A stretch of DNA of 64,000 nucleotides. Origin: Bacteroidetes bacterium GWF2_38_335. GTDB lineage: Bacteria > Bacteroidota > Bacteroidia > Bacteroidales > GWF2-38-335. A program made the position numbers and the translations under genes. Below the pieces are notes generated by a model, which was given only the letters and a program-made list of their open reading frames with translations, was not told the DNA's origin and did not search any database. The DNA is taken from the NCBI GenBank assembly GCA_001769535.1, contig MEOH01000020.1:22160-86159 (forward strand), given 5' to 3'. Below, one piece after another: positions 34,071 through 43,874 of the stretch. The stretch's first letter is position 1. Each line of letters opens with the position of its first letter.

Positions 34071-35327
34071 TTATTCCGTGTAATCCGGATATAAATAGGT
34101 TTTGCCTTCGTAATTTTTCAGTTTCAGTCCATTCTTTCCGTGTGAAGCAACATAGTTGGGCAATAAAGGAATTTTTCCTCCGCCGCCCGGGGCATCAATC
34201 ACGTATGTGGGAATAGCATAACCCGAAGTAAAACCTCTTAATCCTTTAATAATTTCCAACCCTTTTTGGACGGTTGTCCTGAAATGCCCCGAGCCCAGTA
34301 TCGGATCGCATTGATACAGATAATATGGGCGTACGCGGAATTTCAAAAGTCCGGTCATTAATTTACGCATCACTTCAACATCGTCATTTATTCCTTTAAG
34401 AAGGACGGTCTGACTGCCAAGCGGAATGCCTGCATTAGCCAGCATGGCTGTTGCTTCCTGCACTTCGGGAGTTAGTTCGTTGGGGTGTGTAAAATGAATG
34501 CTGACAAATAAAGGATGATATTTTTTGAGCATATCGGTGAATTTCAGGGTAATGCGCTGTGGCAATACGGCAGGAACTTTTGTGCCGATACGGATAATTT
34601 CAACATGAGGAATTGCGCGAAGTCTTTTTAATATGTATTCTAAACGTTCTTCGGGAAGGGTAAACGGGTCACCGCCCGACATGAGCACATCGCGGATTTC
34701 AGGATGATCTTCAATATATTTAAATGCAGGTTCAAGGTCATGTGTTGAAAAATGTGATTTTTCCTTTTTTGCAACCATATGCGAACGGGTACAGTATCTG
34801 CAATATGTGCTGCAAAAACCTGTAGCCAAAAATAAAACCCTGTCAGGATATCTGTGTACAAGATTATGAACCGGACTGCAATCATTTTCGTGAAGGGGAT
34901 CCGAAGATTCACCTTCAAAGATTTTAAACTCCTCTGTTGACGGAACGACTGCTTTGAACAATGGGTCATTTGGGTTTGAAAAATCTATCAGACTGGCATA
35001 ATAAGGAGTTATTCTCAATGGAAGGGAGTCTTTATTGCCCTGTTCATGAGTGATGTTTAACTTAACGTGGAAAAATTTTTCGAGTTGGGAATAATATCTG
35101 AAGCTATTTCTGATCTGCCAGTGCCAGTCATTCCATTCCGAATCAATTACACCGGGCAGGTATTCTTTTCTAAAGTCTAAGGTTGATTTTACTCTGTTTG
35201 AGTGAAGTAATGAATCTATTAATTTATGTCTGTTGATATGGTAGGGCTTAACCGAACTTGGAGGTTCTTCATCTCGGTTAACCTCTGTTTCTTTTATAAG
35301 TGAATCACTTAAAGAATTGCTTGCCAT
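34071..35327 (-). CDS. KamA-family radical SAM aminomutase (lysine 2,3-aminomutase-like)
   Basis: Enzymes of this family move an alpha-amino group to the beta carbon with a [4Fe-4S] cluster, SAM and PLP. Residues (421-aa numbering from the upstream TTG): Cys175, Cys179 and Cys182 in CSTYCRYC bind the cluster; Lys388 (DAPGGGGK) holds PLP; Asp344 (YQCD) and Asp381 match the two Asp that bind the lysine epsilon-amine in lysine 2,3-aminomutase. Glutamate 2,3-aminomutase has other residues there. I take ATG 35327 as the start; an in-frame TTG at 35336 would add three residues. It heads the operon with two ATP-grasp genes and a GNAT gene. Confidence 0.88.
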   Translation of the reverse strand: MASNSLSDSLIKETEVNRDEEPPSSVKPYHINRHKLIDSLLHSNRVKSTLDFRKEYLPGVIDSEWNDWHWQIRNSFRYYSQLEKFFHVKLNITHEQGNKDSLPLRITPYYASLIDFSNPNDPLFKAVVPSTEEFKIFEGESSDPLHENDCSPVHNLVHRYPDRVLFLATGFCSTYCRYCTRSHMVAKKEKSHFSTHDLEPAFKYIEDHPEIRDVLMSGGDPFTLPEERLEYILKRLRAIPHVEIIRIGTKVPAVLPQRITLKFTDMLKKYHPLFVSIHFTHPNELTPEVQEATAMLANAGIPLGSQTVLLKGINDDVEVMRKLMTGLLKFRVRPYYLYQCDPILGSGHFRTTVQKGLEIIKGLRGFTSGYAIPTYVIDAPGGGGKIPLLPNYVASHGKNGLKLKNYEGKTYLYPDYTE

Positions 35328-35336
35328 CGTTTTCAA

Positions 35337-35739
35337 GTTATTTATCGTTGATAATTAAATAAATTACTATAATTTTATTGATACAATTTTACATCAAAAA
35401 TGAGAAAATGATTACTCTGATGTTGAAAAAATACATTGATTTTTCAACCGCATTTCTGATTTTTTTAATATTTATAACATGTTGATTGTCAGTAGTTAAA
35501 AACATGATTTTTTCGACTTTATTAACATTTTGAAAATCACCCTTTTAAAAACAGGTATTTTTTTTTGTAATAAAAAGGTCATTTATTTTTCTATTGAATA
35601 ATTTGATGATAAATTTCGGGAAAAAATGGACTTTTTTTTTATGATTCAGAGCAAAATATTCAAGGTTATTCGTTTTGATCCGGACAACTTAATGAAATTA
35701 AAATGCATTATATAATTGTCTGCTTAAAAATATCTGAAA
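35337..35739. other. AT-rich divergent intergenic region
   Basis: No gene is supported. An inverted repeat GTTGAAAAA/TTTTTCAAC (35422-35448) lies about 95 bp upstream of kamA and could be an operator or hairpin. The remainder is AT-rich with long T-runs (up to nine T at 35632-35640). Confidence 0.6.
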
Positions 35740-36684
35740 ATGATAGAAAACTTTACGAAAATAAAAACTTTTACTTTGGTTCTTTTTATTGGACTTTTTC
35801 CATGTTTTTCCTTTTCTCAGCTATATTATCCCGGCGAAATAATGCATTTTAATACAAGTATAAATCCTTCTGCGGCAACATCCACCACTGCCAATAAACT
35901 GCTAAGGTTTTCACATACCGGGTTTCCATTTAACAGTGGTGCTTACAGAAGTACTTATTTGCAATATTCAAAATCATTTCCATCCATTTTCTCCGGCGCC
36001 GGTGTTCTTTTTGAAAACCAATATTATGGTAAAAACAAAAGCTATTCCTATACATCATTATCACTTGCTTACAGAAATGTTATTTTCAATCAGGCCTTTA
36101 TTTCAATTGGTATTGCACCAAAATATATTCGTGTGAATGCTCCCGGGGGGTATTTTGAAAATTACTCTTTTTTTGAAAACGAAACAGGGTATTCACAAAA
36201 CAACTTGAATTTTAATCTTTCATTATCTGTTTTCAGCGAAAAGGACAGTTATTTTCTTTCTGCAGGTATTGTCAATTATATTCCGGAGTTCATGCAGCTT
36301 TCAGAGAACAGGAATTTTCCGGTTTACAGGTTTATTAATGTCGGGAATATTTATAAGTTTTTCAAACAGGGAACTACCAATACCAGATTGTTTTTTACTT
36401 ATTTTAATTTAATGGATTTGAATGAAGTTCTACGCAATTCATATTCGATAACTTTTTCTACACCAATAAGATTAACTAGAATGGCTACATGGATTCCTGG
36501 TATTTTTGTTTGTTATTCTGATAACTCAGTTCTTGATTTATCTCCGGTTATTACCTTTAGTAAAAGAATGGGAATTGGAATAGTGAATTACCGTTTATCA
36601 GCAGTGACAAGTTACGATTGTACAGATTACACAACATTATATAAAATGAAAGTTCAATTCAGTATCAACTATAATTTCAGATAA
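35740..36684 (+). CDS. PorP/SprF-like outer-membrane protein
   Basis: The 314-residue barrel has a signal peptide (CFSFSQ) and opens YYPGEIMHFNTSINPSAAT, which parallels the family's NPA-type start, followed by repeated amphipathic strands and an end VQFSINYNFR. The match to the PorP family is weaker than that of the 10704 gene: it lacks the YRNQW motif. It could serve a T9SS cargo other than the PKD protein. Its stop is next to the start of the MuiA-family gene, 1 base apart. Confidence 0.6.
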   Translation: MIENFTKIKTFTLVLFIGLFPCFSFSQLYYPGEIMHFNTSINPSAATSTTANKLLRFSHTGFPFNSGAYRSTYLQYSKSFPSIFSGAGVLFENQYYGKNKSYSYTSLSLAYRNVIFNQAFISIGIAPKYIRVNAPGGYFENYSFFENETGYSQNNLNFNLSLSVFSEKDSYFLSAGIVNYIPEFMQLSENRNFPVYRFINVGNIYKFFKQGTTNTRLFFTYFNLMDLNEVLRNSYSITFSTPIRLTRMATWIPGIFVCYSDNSVLDLSPVITFSKRMGIGIVNYRLSAVTSYDCTDYTTLYKMKVQFSINYNFR

Positions 36685-36685
36685 A

Positions 36686-38266
36686 ATGAAAAAATTTATT
36701 CTTTTAACTCTGGCGGCTTTTTTTGGCCTGATTGCAAATGCGCAAGTAAATGAAACAGAAATAACTCCGCGGATCAAAGAGGTTACCGTTTATACCTCGT
36801 CTGCCGAAATTGCCTATGAACAGGAAGTGAACCTGAAAGCCGGGAAAAACATGGTGGTTTTCACTGGCTTATCAACTTTTATAGAGTATAACACTATAAA
36901 TGTGAGTGTCGATAAGCAGGATATAAACATCATAACTGTGACTGACAGAATAAATTTTCTAAAGGAAAATTCCATTGACAGCAAAAATATCACCAATCTT
37001 GAAGACAGTATTGAAAGATTGAAAAAGGAAAAACTGCTGATAGGATGCCGTACCGATGCGCTTGCAAGTGAGAAAAATGTGCTGTCCAAGAATGAATTTA
37101 TTGGGGGAAAGGACAACGAAGTCAATACAACTGAAATTGAAAAAGCGTCCCAGTTTTTCGGACGCAGATATTACGAGATAAATAAGGAACTGTTTGTGCT
37201 TAATGAAAAAGAAAATGATATTGCTTACAGGATCAAAAAATTCGAATCACAGATCAGTCAGCTCTCTGTGAGAAAAACTTCCAATGTGTCAGAAATTATT
37301 ATTGTGCTTAATTCCAAAACAGCTCAAAAAGCCAAATTCAATTTTAAATATCTGACATCTAAAGGAGGTTGGGCTCCGGTTTATGATTTGAAATATTATG
37401 GTCCGGACAGACCCCTCGAATTTGTTTTCAGAGCCAATGTTTTTAATGCATGCGGAATTCCCTGGGATGAGGTCAGTATAAAATTGTCAACAGCCGATCC
37501 CATCAGTGGATTTAATGCGCCCACATTAAACGGGAATAACGAGCAGACAAAAATTCCTGAAAATGTAACCTATGAAGGTAAGCAGGTTACTTTCCGGCAA
37601 ATTGAAGTACCTGATGTTATTGCTGAATATAAAATTGAACATCAGTACTCGGTTCCTTCCGATGCAAAACCCTATCTTGTTGATGTTTCTTCATTCGAAG
37701 TGCAATCATCATTCAAATATCTGTTAATTCCGAAAGTCGATCCCTTTGGTTTCCTCATGGCTGATATTCCCGATTGGAACCGGCACAATCTGATTCCGGG
37801 TACAACCAACGTTTATAATATGGGTACTTATATGGGTAAAACATTTTTAAATACCTATGCACCAAATGATACACTCAGTGTTTATCTGGGAAAAGACAGC
37901 AAGGTGCAGGCCATGCGCAAGGAGACAATTGACAACAAGAACCGCAACATCATTGGTAATTTTGAAATTGAAGAGTCTGCAATTAATATTGTAGTTAAAA
38001 ATGCCTACAGCGGTGCTTTGCAGGTAGAACTTCTTGATCAGGTTCCTTATGTTGATGAAGAGGATAAAATTAAACTTCAATTGTTTAACATCGAAGGAGC
38101 AGAGTATGTGAAGGCAGATGGAGAACTTCGCTGGAATTTTAAACTGGAATCGAAAGAGACTAAAGAAATCAGTTTCAAATATACTTTAAAAACTCCGAAA
38201 GACCTTTGGGAAAGCAACAGGTACGCAAAAAAGAGGTTCAGAACTATTTCATGCCCGGCGTTTTAA
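36686..38266 (+). CDS. MuiA-family (DUF4140/DUF4139) exported protein
   Basis: The 526-residue protein has a signal peptide (LIANAQ), an N-terminal DUF4140-like domain (ITPRIKEVTVYTSSAEIAYEQ, about 25-110), a coiled-coil stretch (about 95-200) and a DUF4139 beta-rich part (about 210-526, KGGWAPVYDLKYYG). MuiA was named as a mucoidy inhibitor; biochemical function is unknown. It follows the barrel gene with 1 bp between, so the two are co-transcribed and may act together in the envelope. Confidence 0.85.
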   Translation: MKKFILLTLAAFFGLIANAQVNETEITPRIKEVTVYTSSAEIAYEQEVNLKAGKNMVVFTGLSTFIEYNTINVSVDKQDINIITVTDRINFLKENSIDSKNITNLEDSIERLKKEKLLIGCRTDALASEKNVLSKNEFIGGKDNEVNTTEIEKASQFFGRRYYEINKELFVLNEKENDIAYRIKKFESQISQLSVRKTSNVSEIIIVLNSKTAQKAKFNFKYLTSKGGWAPVYDLKYYGPDRPLEFVFRANVFNACGIPWDEVSIKLSTADPISGFNAPTLNGNNEQTKIPENVTYEGKQVTFRQIEVPDVIAEYKIEHQYSVPSDAKPYLVDVSSFEVQSSFKYLLIPKVDPFGFLMADIPDWNRHNLIPGTTNVYNMGTYMGKTFLNTYAPNDTLSVYLGKDSKVQAMRKETIDNKNRNIIGNFEIEESAINIVVKNAYSGALQVELLDQVPYVDEEDKIKLQLFNIEGAEYVKADGELRWNFKLESKETKEISFKYTLKTPKDLWESNRYAKKRFRTISCPAF

Positions 38267-38769
38267 ATCAGTGAGACTATAATTTCAGGAACGATAGTGA
38301 ACTGAAATTATCTAGTCGAACTGATCCCGAGCAAAGTCGAGGGATCTCTTGGGTTTTATTGGCTTCGCCGAGCTCGTAAACTCGGTTCCACGCCCCTTGG
38401 GGCGAAATATAAAAGAAATCCTTTGCTGATACCCCGCTGCTCTGCTGCGGGGTAGTTCATTTGACACTTAATTGAAATACTTATTGAAATAATATCGTGT
38501 GAATTACCTTGTGAAATGATGATCCATTAATAGGATTTTGTTCTGAATTTCAGAGAAAAAATTCTTTTGTGATACAATTAGCTAATTGTATATCCTGATT
38601 TTAATTTATTTGAAAATTAGTTGTCCAAACAATTTTATTTTCTTATTTTTATCAATGTTGGATTAGATTTATATGCAATAAACATATTAAAAAACAGAAA
38701 ATCTTTAAAAGAGATTCTTTTATTATTAGCAGGATATTAAAATATATAGCATGTGAAAAAATATTGATT
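38267..38769. repeat. intergenic region with REP-like hairpins
   Basis: No gene. Hairpins are AATTTCAG...CTGAAATT (38281-38309, possibly the terminator of the upstream operon), GATCCC...GGGATC (38323-38345), and ACCCCGC...GCGGGGT (38431-38453). The last type is frequent in Bacteroidota intergenic DNA. The right part (about 38500-38760) is AT-rich. Confidence 0.6.
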
Positions 38770-40836
38770 ATGAAAAAACTATACATGATTTTTATTGTCA
38801 TTTCCATAATGATAACAAATACAATAAATGCTCAGGAAGATTTTAATAACCCTATTGTTATTGGGGAAATAATTAGTAATTGTACATCGTATTTATCTTC
38901 AGGAAACACTTGTTCTCATTTAAATAATGTGGCAGGAGAAAGCAAAGATGTGGTGTATCAGTTTACCGTTTCCTCTGAAATGACAATATTTATAGATATG
39001 TGCTCATCTGATTATGATTCGTATGTTTTATTGTACAATTCAGACCTGATTGCAATTGCTGAAAATGATGACGGTTGCGGCAGTGGATCAACCGGAAGCT
39101 TTTTAACCTTTGTTTGTAGTCCGGGAGTATATTATATTGTTTGCGAGGGTTATGAAACAAATTGCGGTGTTTATGAATTACTTGTATATACAAATGAACC
39201 ACCTGTTCCGGATGCAGTTTCATTGCCTGACGTAACAGGGGAGTGCTCTGCGACAATTACTGAAACTCCGACGGCAACCGATGAATGTTCAGGATTAATT
39301 TATGGTTATACTGAGGATTTACTTACCTATTCAGGAGGAGGAACCTATGTTGTTACATGGGTTTTTGAAGATGGTAATGGAGGAGTTTCATATCAAACAC
39401 AAAATATTATTATTACTGACAATTTGGCTCCCGTTCCGGATTTAGCAACTCTTACCGATATTACAGGAGATTGTTCGATTGAAATTACTATACCAACAGC
39501 AACAGACAATTGTTTGGGAACGGTATCGGCCACCACAAATGACTTATTGAATTTTCCGGGAACAGGTACATACACAATTAACTGGATCTATACTGATGAA
39601 AATGAAAACTCAAGCACACAAAGTCAAAATGTAATTATCACAGATAATACTGCTCCGGTTCCTGATATTACAACATTGCCTGATGTAACAGGTTATTGCT
39701 CTGTTTCAGCTCCGATACCATCAGCAACCGATGATTGTGCCGGAATTATTTTAGCAACTACATCCGATCCTCTTGTTTATTCAACTGTCGGGACCTATTC
39801 TATTACATGGAATTATAATGATGAAAGTGGAAATTCAAGCGCACAAACACAAAATGTAATCGTCAATTATTCGGGTGCTCCAATTCCTGATCTTCCTGAA
39901 CTTCCTGCGTTGCATGGTGAATGCAGCATTACAGCCGATGTGCCGACTGCAACTGATAACTGCAGTGTTTCAATTAACGGAACAACTTCCGATCCGACAA
40001 CATATACAGAACAAGGGACTTACATAATTAACTGGACATATAATGATGGTGAAGGAAATATAATTTCACAAATTCAGGAGGTTTATATAGAAGACCTGAG
40101 CGCTCCAATTCCTGATATTACTGAATTACCAGTTATTTCAAATGTTTGTTCAGTAACCATAACAGATATTCCAACTGCCACTGACAATTGTGGTGGATTT
40201 ATAACAGCAACAACTGAAGATCCATTAATATATAACGAAGTTGGTATTTATGTGATATTTTGGATTTTTGATGATGGCTTTGGAAATATTGAATATCAGA
40301 CTCAGGAAATAGAAGTTTTAGCATCTGAAATTATTTGTCCGGACGACTTAATTGTTAATCTGAATGATGGAGAAACCAATTACACTGTAACTGCCGATGA
40401 ACTCAATGCTGCTTTTTCTGTAGAAAGTTGTAATGAAGATATTCTTACAAATAGCGTTAATTCAGGAACCACACTCGCTGGTGAGATATTTGAAATTGGA
40501 ACGCATCATATTGTTTGGACAGCAACATATGATGCGGAAAATATTGATACCTGTGAAGTTGTTTTAACCGTTAATCCGTTTGTCAGTATTTCAGAGGTAA
40601 ACAAAGTTAATTATGTTGTTTATCCTAACCCTTCAGATGGAAATGTATTTGTTTATTTTGAGGAAAGCAATGATATATCTGTTATTGTAAAAGATGCAAT
40701 TGGAAGAATTGTGTATGAAAAACTTGAAAACGGAAATCTGATCGAACTTGAATTAAATGGTTTCGATAGCGGCATGTATATGCTTGAAATAAAAAGTAAT
40801 AATAAAAGTGTTTTTGCTAAAGTTATTTTAAAATAA
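38770..40836 (+). CDS. secreted protein with PPC, five HYR-like repeats and T9SS type A tail
   Basis: The 688-residue protein has a signal peptide ending NAQ, a bacterial pre-peptidase C-terminal-like domain (about 40-145, VVYQFTVSSE, DYDSYVLLYNS), and five repeats of about 75 residues, each starting PVPD or PIPD, with a paired cysteine near LPDVTG-C and a TATD-C motif. A type A T9SS tail follows (about 614-688, YPNPSDGN). The repeats are Ig-like (HYR type) and suggest an adhesive rod; no enzyme domain. I start at the ATG at 38770 instead of the TTG two codons earlier. Confidence 0.85.
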   Translation: MKKLYMIFIVISIMITNTINAQEDFNNPIVIGEIISNCTSYLSSGNTCSHLNNVAGESKDVVYQFTVSSEMTIFIDMCSSDYDSYVLLYNSDLIAIAENDDGCGSGSTGSFLTFVCSPGVYYIVCEGYETNCGVYELLVYTNEPPVPDAVSLPDVTGECSATITETPTATDECSGLIYGYTEDLLTYSGGGTYVVTWVFEDGNGGVSYQTQNIIITDNLAPVPDLATLTDITGDCSIEITIPTATDNCLGTVSATTNDLLNFPGTGTYTINWIYTDENENSSTQSQNVIITDNTAPVPDITTLPDVTGYCSVSAPIPSATDDCAGIILATTSDPLVYSTVGTYSITWNYNDESGNSSAQTQNVIVNYSGAPIPDLPELPALHGECSITADVPTATDNCSVSINGTTSDPTTYTEQGTYIINWTYNDGEGNIISQIQEVYIEDLSAPIPDITELPVISNVCSVTITDIPTATDNCGGFITATTEDPLIYNEVGIYVIFWIFDDGFGNIEYQTQEIEVLASEIICPDDLIVNLNDGETNYTVTADELNAAFSVESCNEDILTNSVNSGTTLAGEIFEIGTHHIVWTATYDAENIDTCEVVLTVNPFVSISEVNKVNYVVYPNPSDGNVFVYFEESNDISVIVKDAIGRIVYEKLENGNLIELELNGFDSGMYMLEIKSNNKSVFAKVILK

Positions 40837-40872
40837 TATAGTATTTTCATTTAAAAAAAAACCTAAATTAAT

Positions 40873-41340
40873 ATGAAACTATTTTCTACACTTGATGTCC
40901 TGAAACTGTCAATTGCCATTGAAAATAAAGAAAAGGCATTTTACAACACGGTGGCAGTACTGACTGAAAACTCCGATCTCGAGTATTTATTTATTCAGAT
41001 GGCCGACGAAGAGGAATTGCACATTGAGTATTTGTTGCAGGCTTTTAAAAATCTGCAAACTTTAGGTGAGTTTCCGAATTATGACTTTAAAAGCAAAACC
41101 AATGAGGTGGTCGAAAAAATCCTGAAAACACCGAAAACAATGGAATATCTCAAAAATTCTGATTTCGAGCGGTTGTGCATCAGCAGTGCCATTGAACAGG
41201 AAGATTATGCCATTGAATTGTATCGCGAAAGAGCAGAAAAAGTCGAAGATGCTGCTGAAAAAAAACTATTTTCCTGGCTTGCGGGGTGGGAGGAAAAACA
41301 TCATGAGGTTTTGATTAAGCTTAAGGACTGTTGTTCCTGA
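40873..41340 (+). CDS. ferritin-like diiron-domain protein (rubrerythrin-related)
   Basis: The 155-residue four-helix protein has ligand-type motifs EEELH (about 46-50), EQEDYAIE (about 113-120) and EEKHHE near the C-terminus, with Glu17 in the first helix (AIENKE). The set fits the diiron site of ferritin-like/rubrerythrin domains. No rubredoxin domain is present. Such proteins remove peroxide or store iron in anaerobes. It follows the surface protein by 36 bp in the same direction. Confidence 0.8.
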   Translation: MKLFSTLDVLKLSIAIENKEKAFYNTVAVLTENSDLEYLFIQMADEEELHIEYLLQAFKNLQTLGEFPNYDFKSKTNEVVEKILKTPKTMEYLKNSDFERLCISSAIEQEDYAIELYRERAEKVEDAAEKKLFSWLAGWEEKHHEVLIKLKDCCS

Positions 41341-41392
41341 ATATCATGAAGAAATTTAAAAAAAAACTTTATATAATTCTAATATAATTGAC

Positions 41393-42547
41393 ATGGATAA
41401 AAAAATATTGTTATCAGCTAAAATTTTGATTTTACTTATAACTTTTATATCATGCAAAAACAAAAAAGACACAACGGGATGGAATTATAACGAAAGTGGA
41501 TTTGAGGAAATAGTTTGTATTGAGCAGCCTACCGCTCCAGGAATGATTTTGGTTGAAGGTGGAAATTTCACATTTAAATTTGATAATCAGGCAGATCAAC
41601 CAAAAAGTTTGTCTGCTTTTTATATCTCAGCACATGAAGAAACCAACGGTCAGTATCTTTCATATCTCAATTTTCTTAAGAAAAGTTTTTCAAATGAAAC
41701 TTATGTAGCAGCATTACCGGATACACTTGTATGGATGAGAGAAAATCTTCCTGATTCTGTAAAAAACTTTTTAGCAAATAATTATCTGAGAAATAAAATA
41801 TTCCGCAATTACCCGGTTGTTGGCGTAAATCGTGTGCAGATTGAAAAATATGCAAAATGGAAAACTGACAGATTAAATGAAATGATATTAATCAGAGAAG
41901 GACTTCTTCAATTTAACCCCAACCCCAAAGACTCCACTGATTTTTTTGATACGGATGCTTATTTATCGGTTAGTTATCCTTCCAGTAATGAAAACCCTGA
42001 ATCGTCTGATACTGAATATAGAAAAGTGAAATTTGAAGATGGAATTTTATATCCGCAATTTAGACTGCCATCTGAAGATGAATGGACATATGCTGCTCTG
42101 GCTATCGGTGATAAAGACCATACCTATCTGATCACTCCTGATGAAGAAAAAAAATGTTCTTCAGACAAAACATACAATTTTGACTATTTATTTCCCTCTA
42201 AAGAAGAAAATAAAACAGCTATTGCTTTTTTTCAGAAAACGGGGATTAGCATAAAGCCCGTTCATCTGACTCAGGGAAACAACTATAATATTTTAGGTTT
42301 ATATGAAAATGTTTCTGAAATGGCTTCAAGTGGTTCTGTTATAGGTGGTTCTTGGCTTAGTCCGGCCCCGGTTTATAAAACTGTATATGATAAAAATGCT
42401 TCTGAAAACAATTGGTATACACAAACAAATCCGTTTAAGGAAATGGATCCCGGTAAATATAAAGGTTCGGCAAACACCGGTTTCAGGTTGGTAATGAATA
42501 GGATTAATTCAACAGGGGGGAAAAGGAGAAAAGCTAAGGGTAATTAA
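41393..42547 (+). CDS. GldK/GldJ-like lipoprotein with FGE-sulfatase fold
   Basis: The 384-residue protein has a lipobox FISC, then TGWNYNESGFEE, which resembles GldJ/GldK of the T9SS. The body has the formylglycine-generating-enzyme-like fold (PGMILVEGGNFTF, FRLPSEDEWTYAAL, GLYENVSEM, GFRLVMNRI). GldK-type lipoproteins form the outer-membrane ring of the T9SS with GldN. Here no gldN follows, so this may be a paralogue. Key catalytic cysteines of true FGE are not visible. Confidence 0.75.
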   Translation: MDKKILLSAKILILLITFISCKNKKDTTGWNYNESGFEEIVCIEQPTAPGMILVEGGNFTFKFDNQADQPKSLSAFYISAHEETNGQYLSYLNFLKKSFSNETYVAALPDTLVWMRENLPDSVKNFLANNYLRNKIFRNYPVVGVNRVQIEKYAKWKTDRLNEMILIREGLLQFNPNPKDSTDFFDTDAYLSVSYPSSNENPESSDTEYRKVKFEDGILYPQFRLPSEDEWTYAALAIGDKDHTYLITPDEEKKCSSDKTYNFDYLFPSKEENKTAIAFFQKTGISIKPVHLTQGNNYNILGLYENVSEMASSGSVIGGSWLSPAPVYKTVYDKNASENNWYTQTNPFKEMDPGKYKGSANTGFRLVMNRINSTGGKRRKAKGN

Positions 42548-42611
42548 ATAATATGAAAATCCTTTGCAGATTTGTGTTAAAGTAGAACTTGTAAAATGTA
42601 AATTTTAAGCA

Positions 42612-43010
42612 ATGGATACATTGGATGGAATTTTAATCGATTCAAAAAGAGAACTGAAAATTTTCAGACCAACTCCCTTGTTGATCTGGAGTATTTTGGT
42701 AATTATTGCTTTCCTGTTTAAAACAATGCATTGGCCATTTGGAAATATGATGATCATATTTTATACAGCAGGTTTCTCTGCCTATATTGTTAATGGTTTT
42801 ATCTGGCTAAAGAAAAAAAACTTCATTGGTTGGGTGCTTATGGCTTTAGCTGTTTTTTGGTTTTGTAAATTGGTTTATGGAGCTGTTTTCTCAGGTGGGT
42901 ATCCTTTTAATTATAAAGCATTAGGGCTGTATGTTGCAGTGTTTTTATGTCTATATGCATTCTATGAGCTATTGAAAAGGCATCAAAGAAGGAGATTAAA
43001 GATATTGTGA
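42612..43010 (+). CDS. GldL-like short membrane protein
   Basis: The 132-residue protein has four hydrophobic segments, with KTMHWPFGNMMI in the second, the hallmark of GldL, the inner-membrane motor protein of T9SS. The usual long cytoplasmic C-terminal half of GldL is missing; the protein ends in a basic tail. It sits 64 bp after the GldK-like gene. A real but reduced relative is the best reading; a chance resemblance in a small membrane protein cannot be excluded. Confidence 0.6.
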   Translation: MDTLDGILIDSKRELKIFRPTPLLIWSILVIIAFLFKTMHWPFGNMMIIFYTAGFSAYIVNGFIWLKKKNFIGWVLMALAVFWFCKLVYGAVFSGGYPFNYKALGLYVAVFLCLYAFYELLKRHQRRRLKIL

Positions 43011-43116
43011 TTGGAATTATGTTTAAAAAAATTGTTTGTTAAAGAAATCTTTTAAATTTTTTTATTATTTTTGATCCAAATAAATAGATAATAAATCAAA
43101 AATAAAAACAATAGCT

Positions 43117-43764
43117 ATGAAGACAAAATCTTTATTATTGGCAATTGCTGTATTTTTTATCAGCTTTAATGTGTTTTCACAATTGACTTTTTCAGTTTCT
43201 CCCGGGTTAAATATAAACGGGGCTCAATTTGGTTACAAGGTCAATAGTAAAATAATACCTTGTTTTGGATTTCAGTACTTAAATGGAAAAGGCAATTTTA
43301 AGGAAACAGGGAAGGAATATGATTACGATCTGAATATTATTCAGGAATATTCTGAAAAAGGAGTAGTATCTGCAAGTATTTACATTCCAAATATTGGTAT
43401 TAAATATTTTTTCAAACAGGTTAACAAGGTAAATGCATATTTTTTGTTAAATGTTTCAAAGCCTTTTATTTCAGGTAAAAGTAAATATGATGGAGAAGAT
43501 GATCCGATTATTGATGAAGATTACAAAAAAATGGGTTTTTGGGGAGCAGACCTGGGGTTTGGCATGGAATACTTTTTTGATGATAATTTCAGTCTTGGTG
43601 GTGAATTTGGCATAAGGCATTACAGATTGTTTTTATTAAATGAATATGAAAATAATATTTTCAACCCGAATACTGGAGGACCTGAAGCAGTTACAATTAA
43701 ACAAACTTATAATTTTTCGCTTACACCAACCTATTCAAAAATTGCATTGAATTTTTATTTTTAG
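43117..43764 (+). CDS. outer-membrane beta-barrel protein
   Basis: The 215-residue protein has a signal peptide (NVFSQ), amphipathic strands (LTFSVSPGLNING, VVSASIYIPNIGIKYFF, GADLGFGMEYFF) and the terminal YSKIALNFYF, an end typical of outer-membrane barrels. Its -7 box TATTTTTG is at 43066-43073. Function unknown. Confidence 0.7.
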   Translation: MKTKSLLLAIAVFFISFNVFSQLTFSVSPGLNINGAQFGYKVNSKIIPCFGFQYLNGKGNFKETGKEYDYDLNIIQEYSEKGVVSASIYIPNIGIKYFFKQVNKVNAYFLLNVSKPFISGKSKYDGEDDPIIDEDYKKMGFWGADLGFGMEYFFDDNFSLGGEFGIRHYRLFLLNEYENNIFNPNTGGPEAVTIKQTYNFSLTPTYSKIALNFYF

Positions 43765-43874
43765 GTGGCAGGTAATATTGTTATTCATTTAAATCTTTAA
43801 ATAACAAAACCTTTACTTTGTTAGTATAATAAAAAGGTAAAAACTTTGTTTGTAATATTACTGAACATGAAAAA

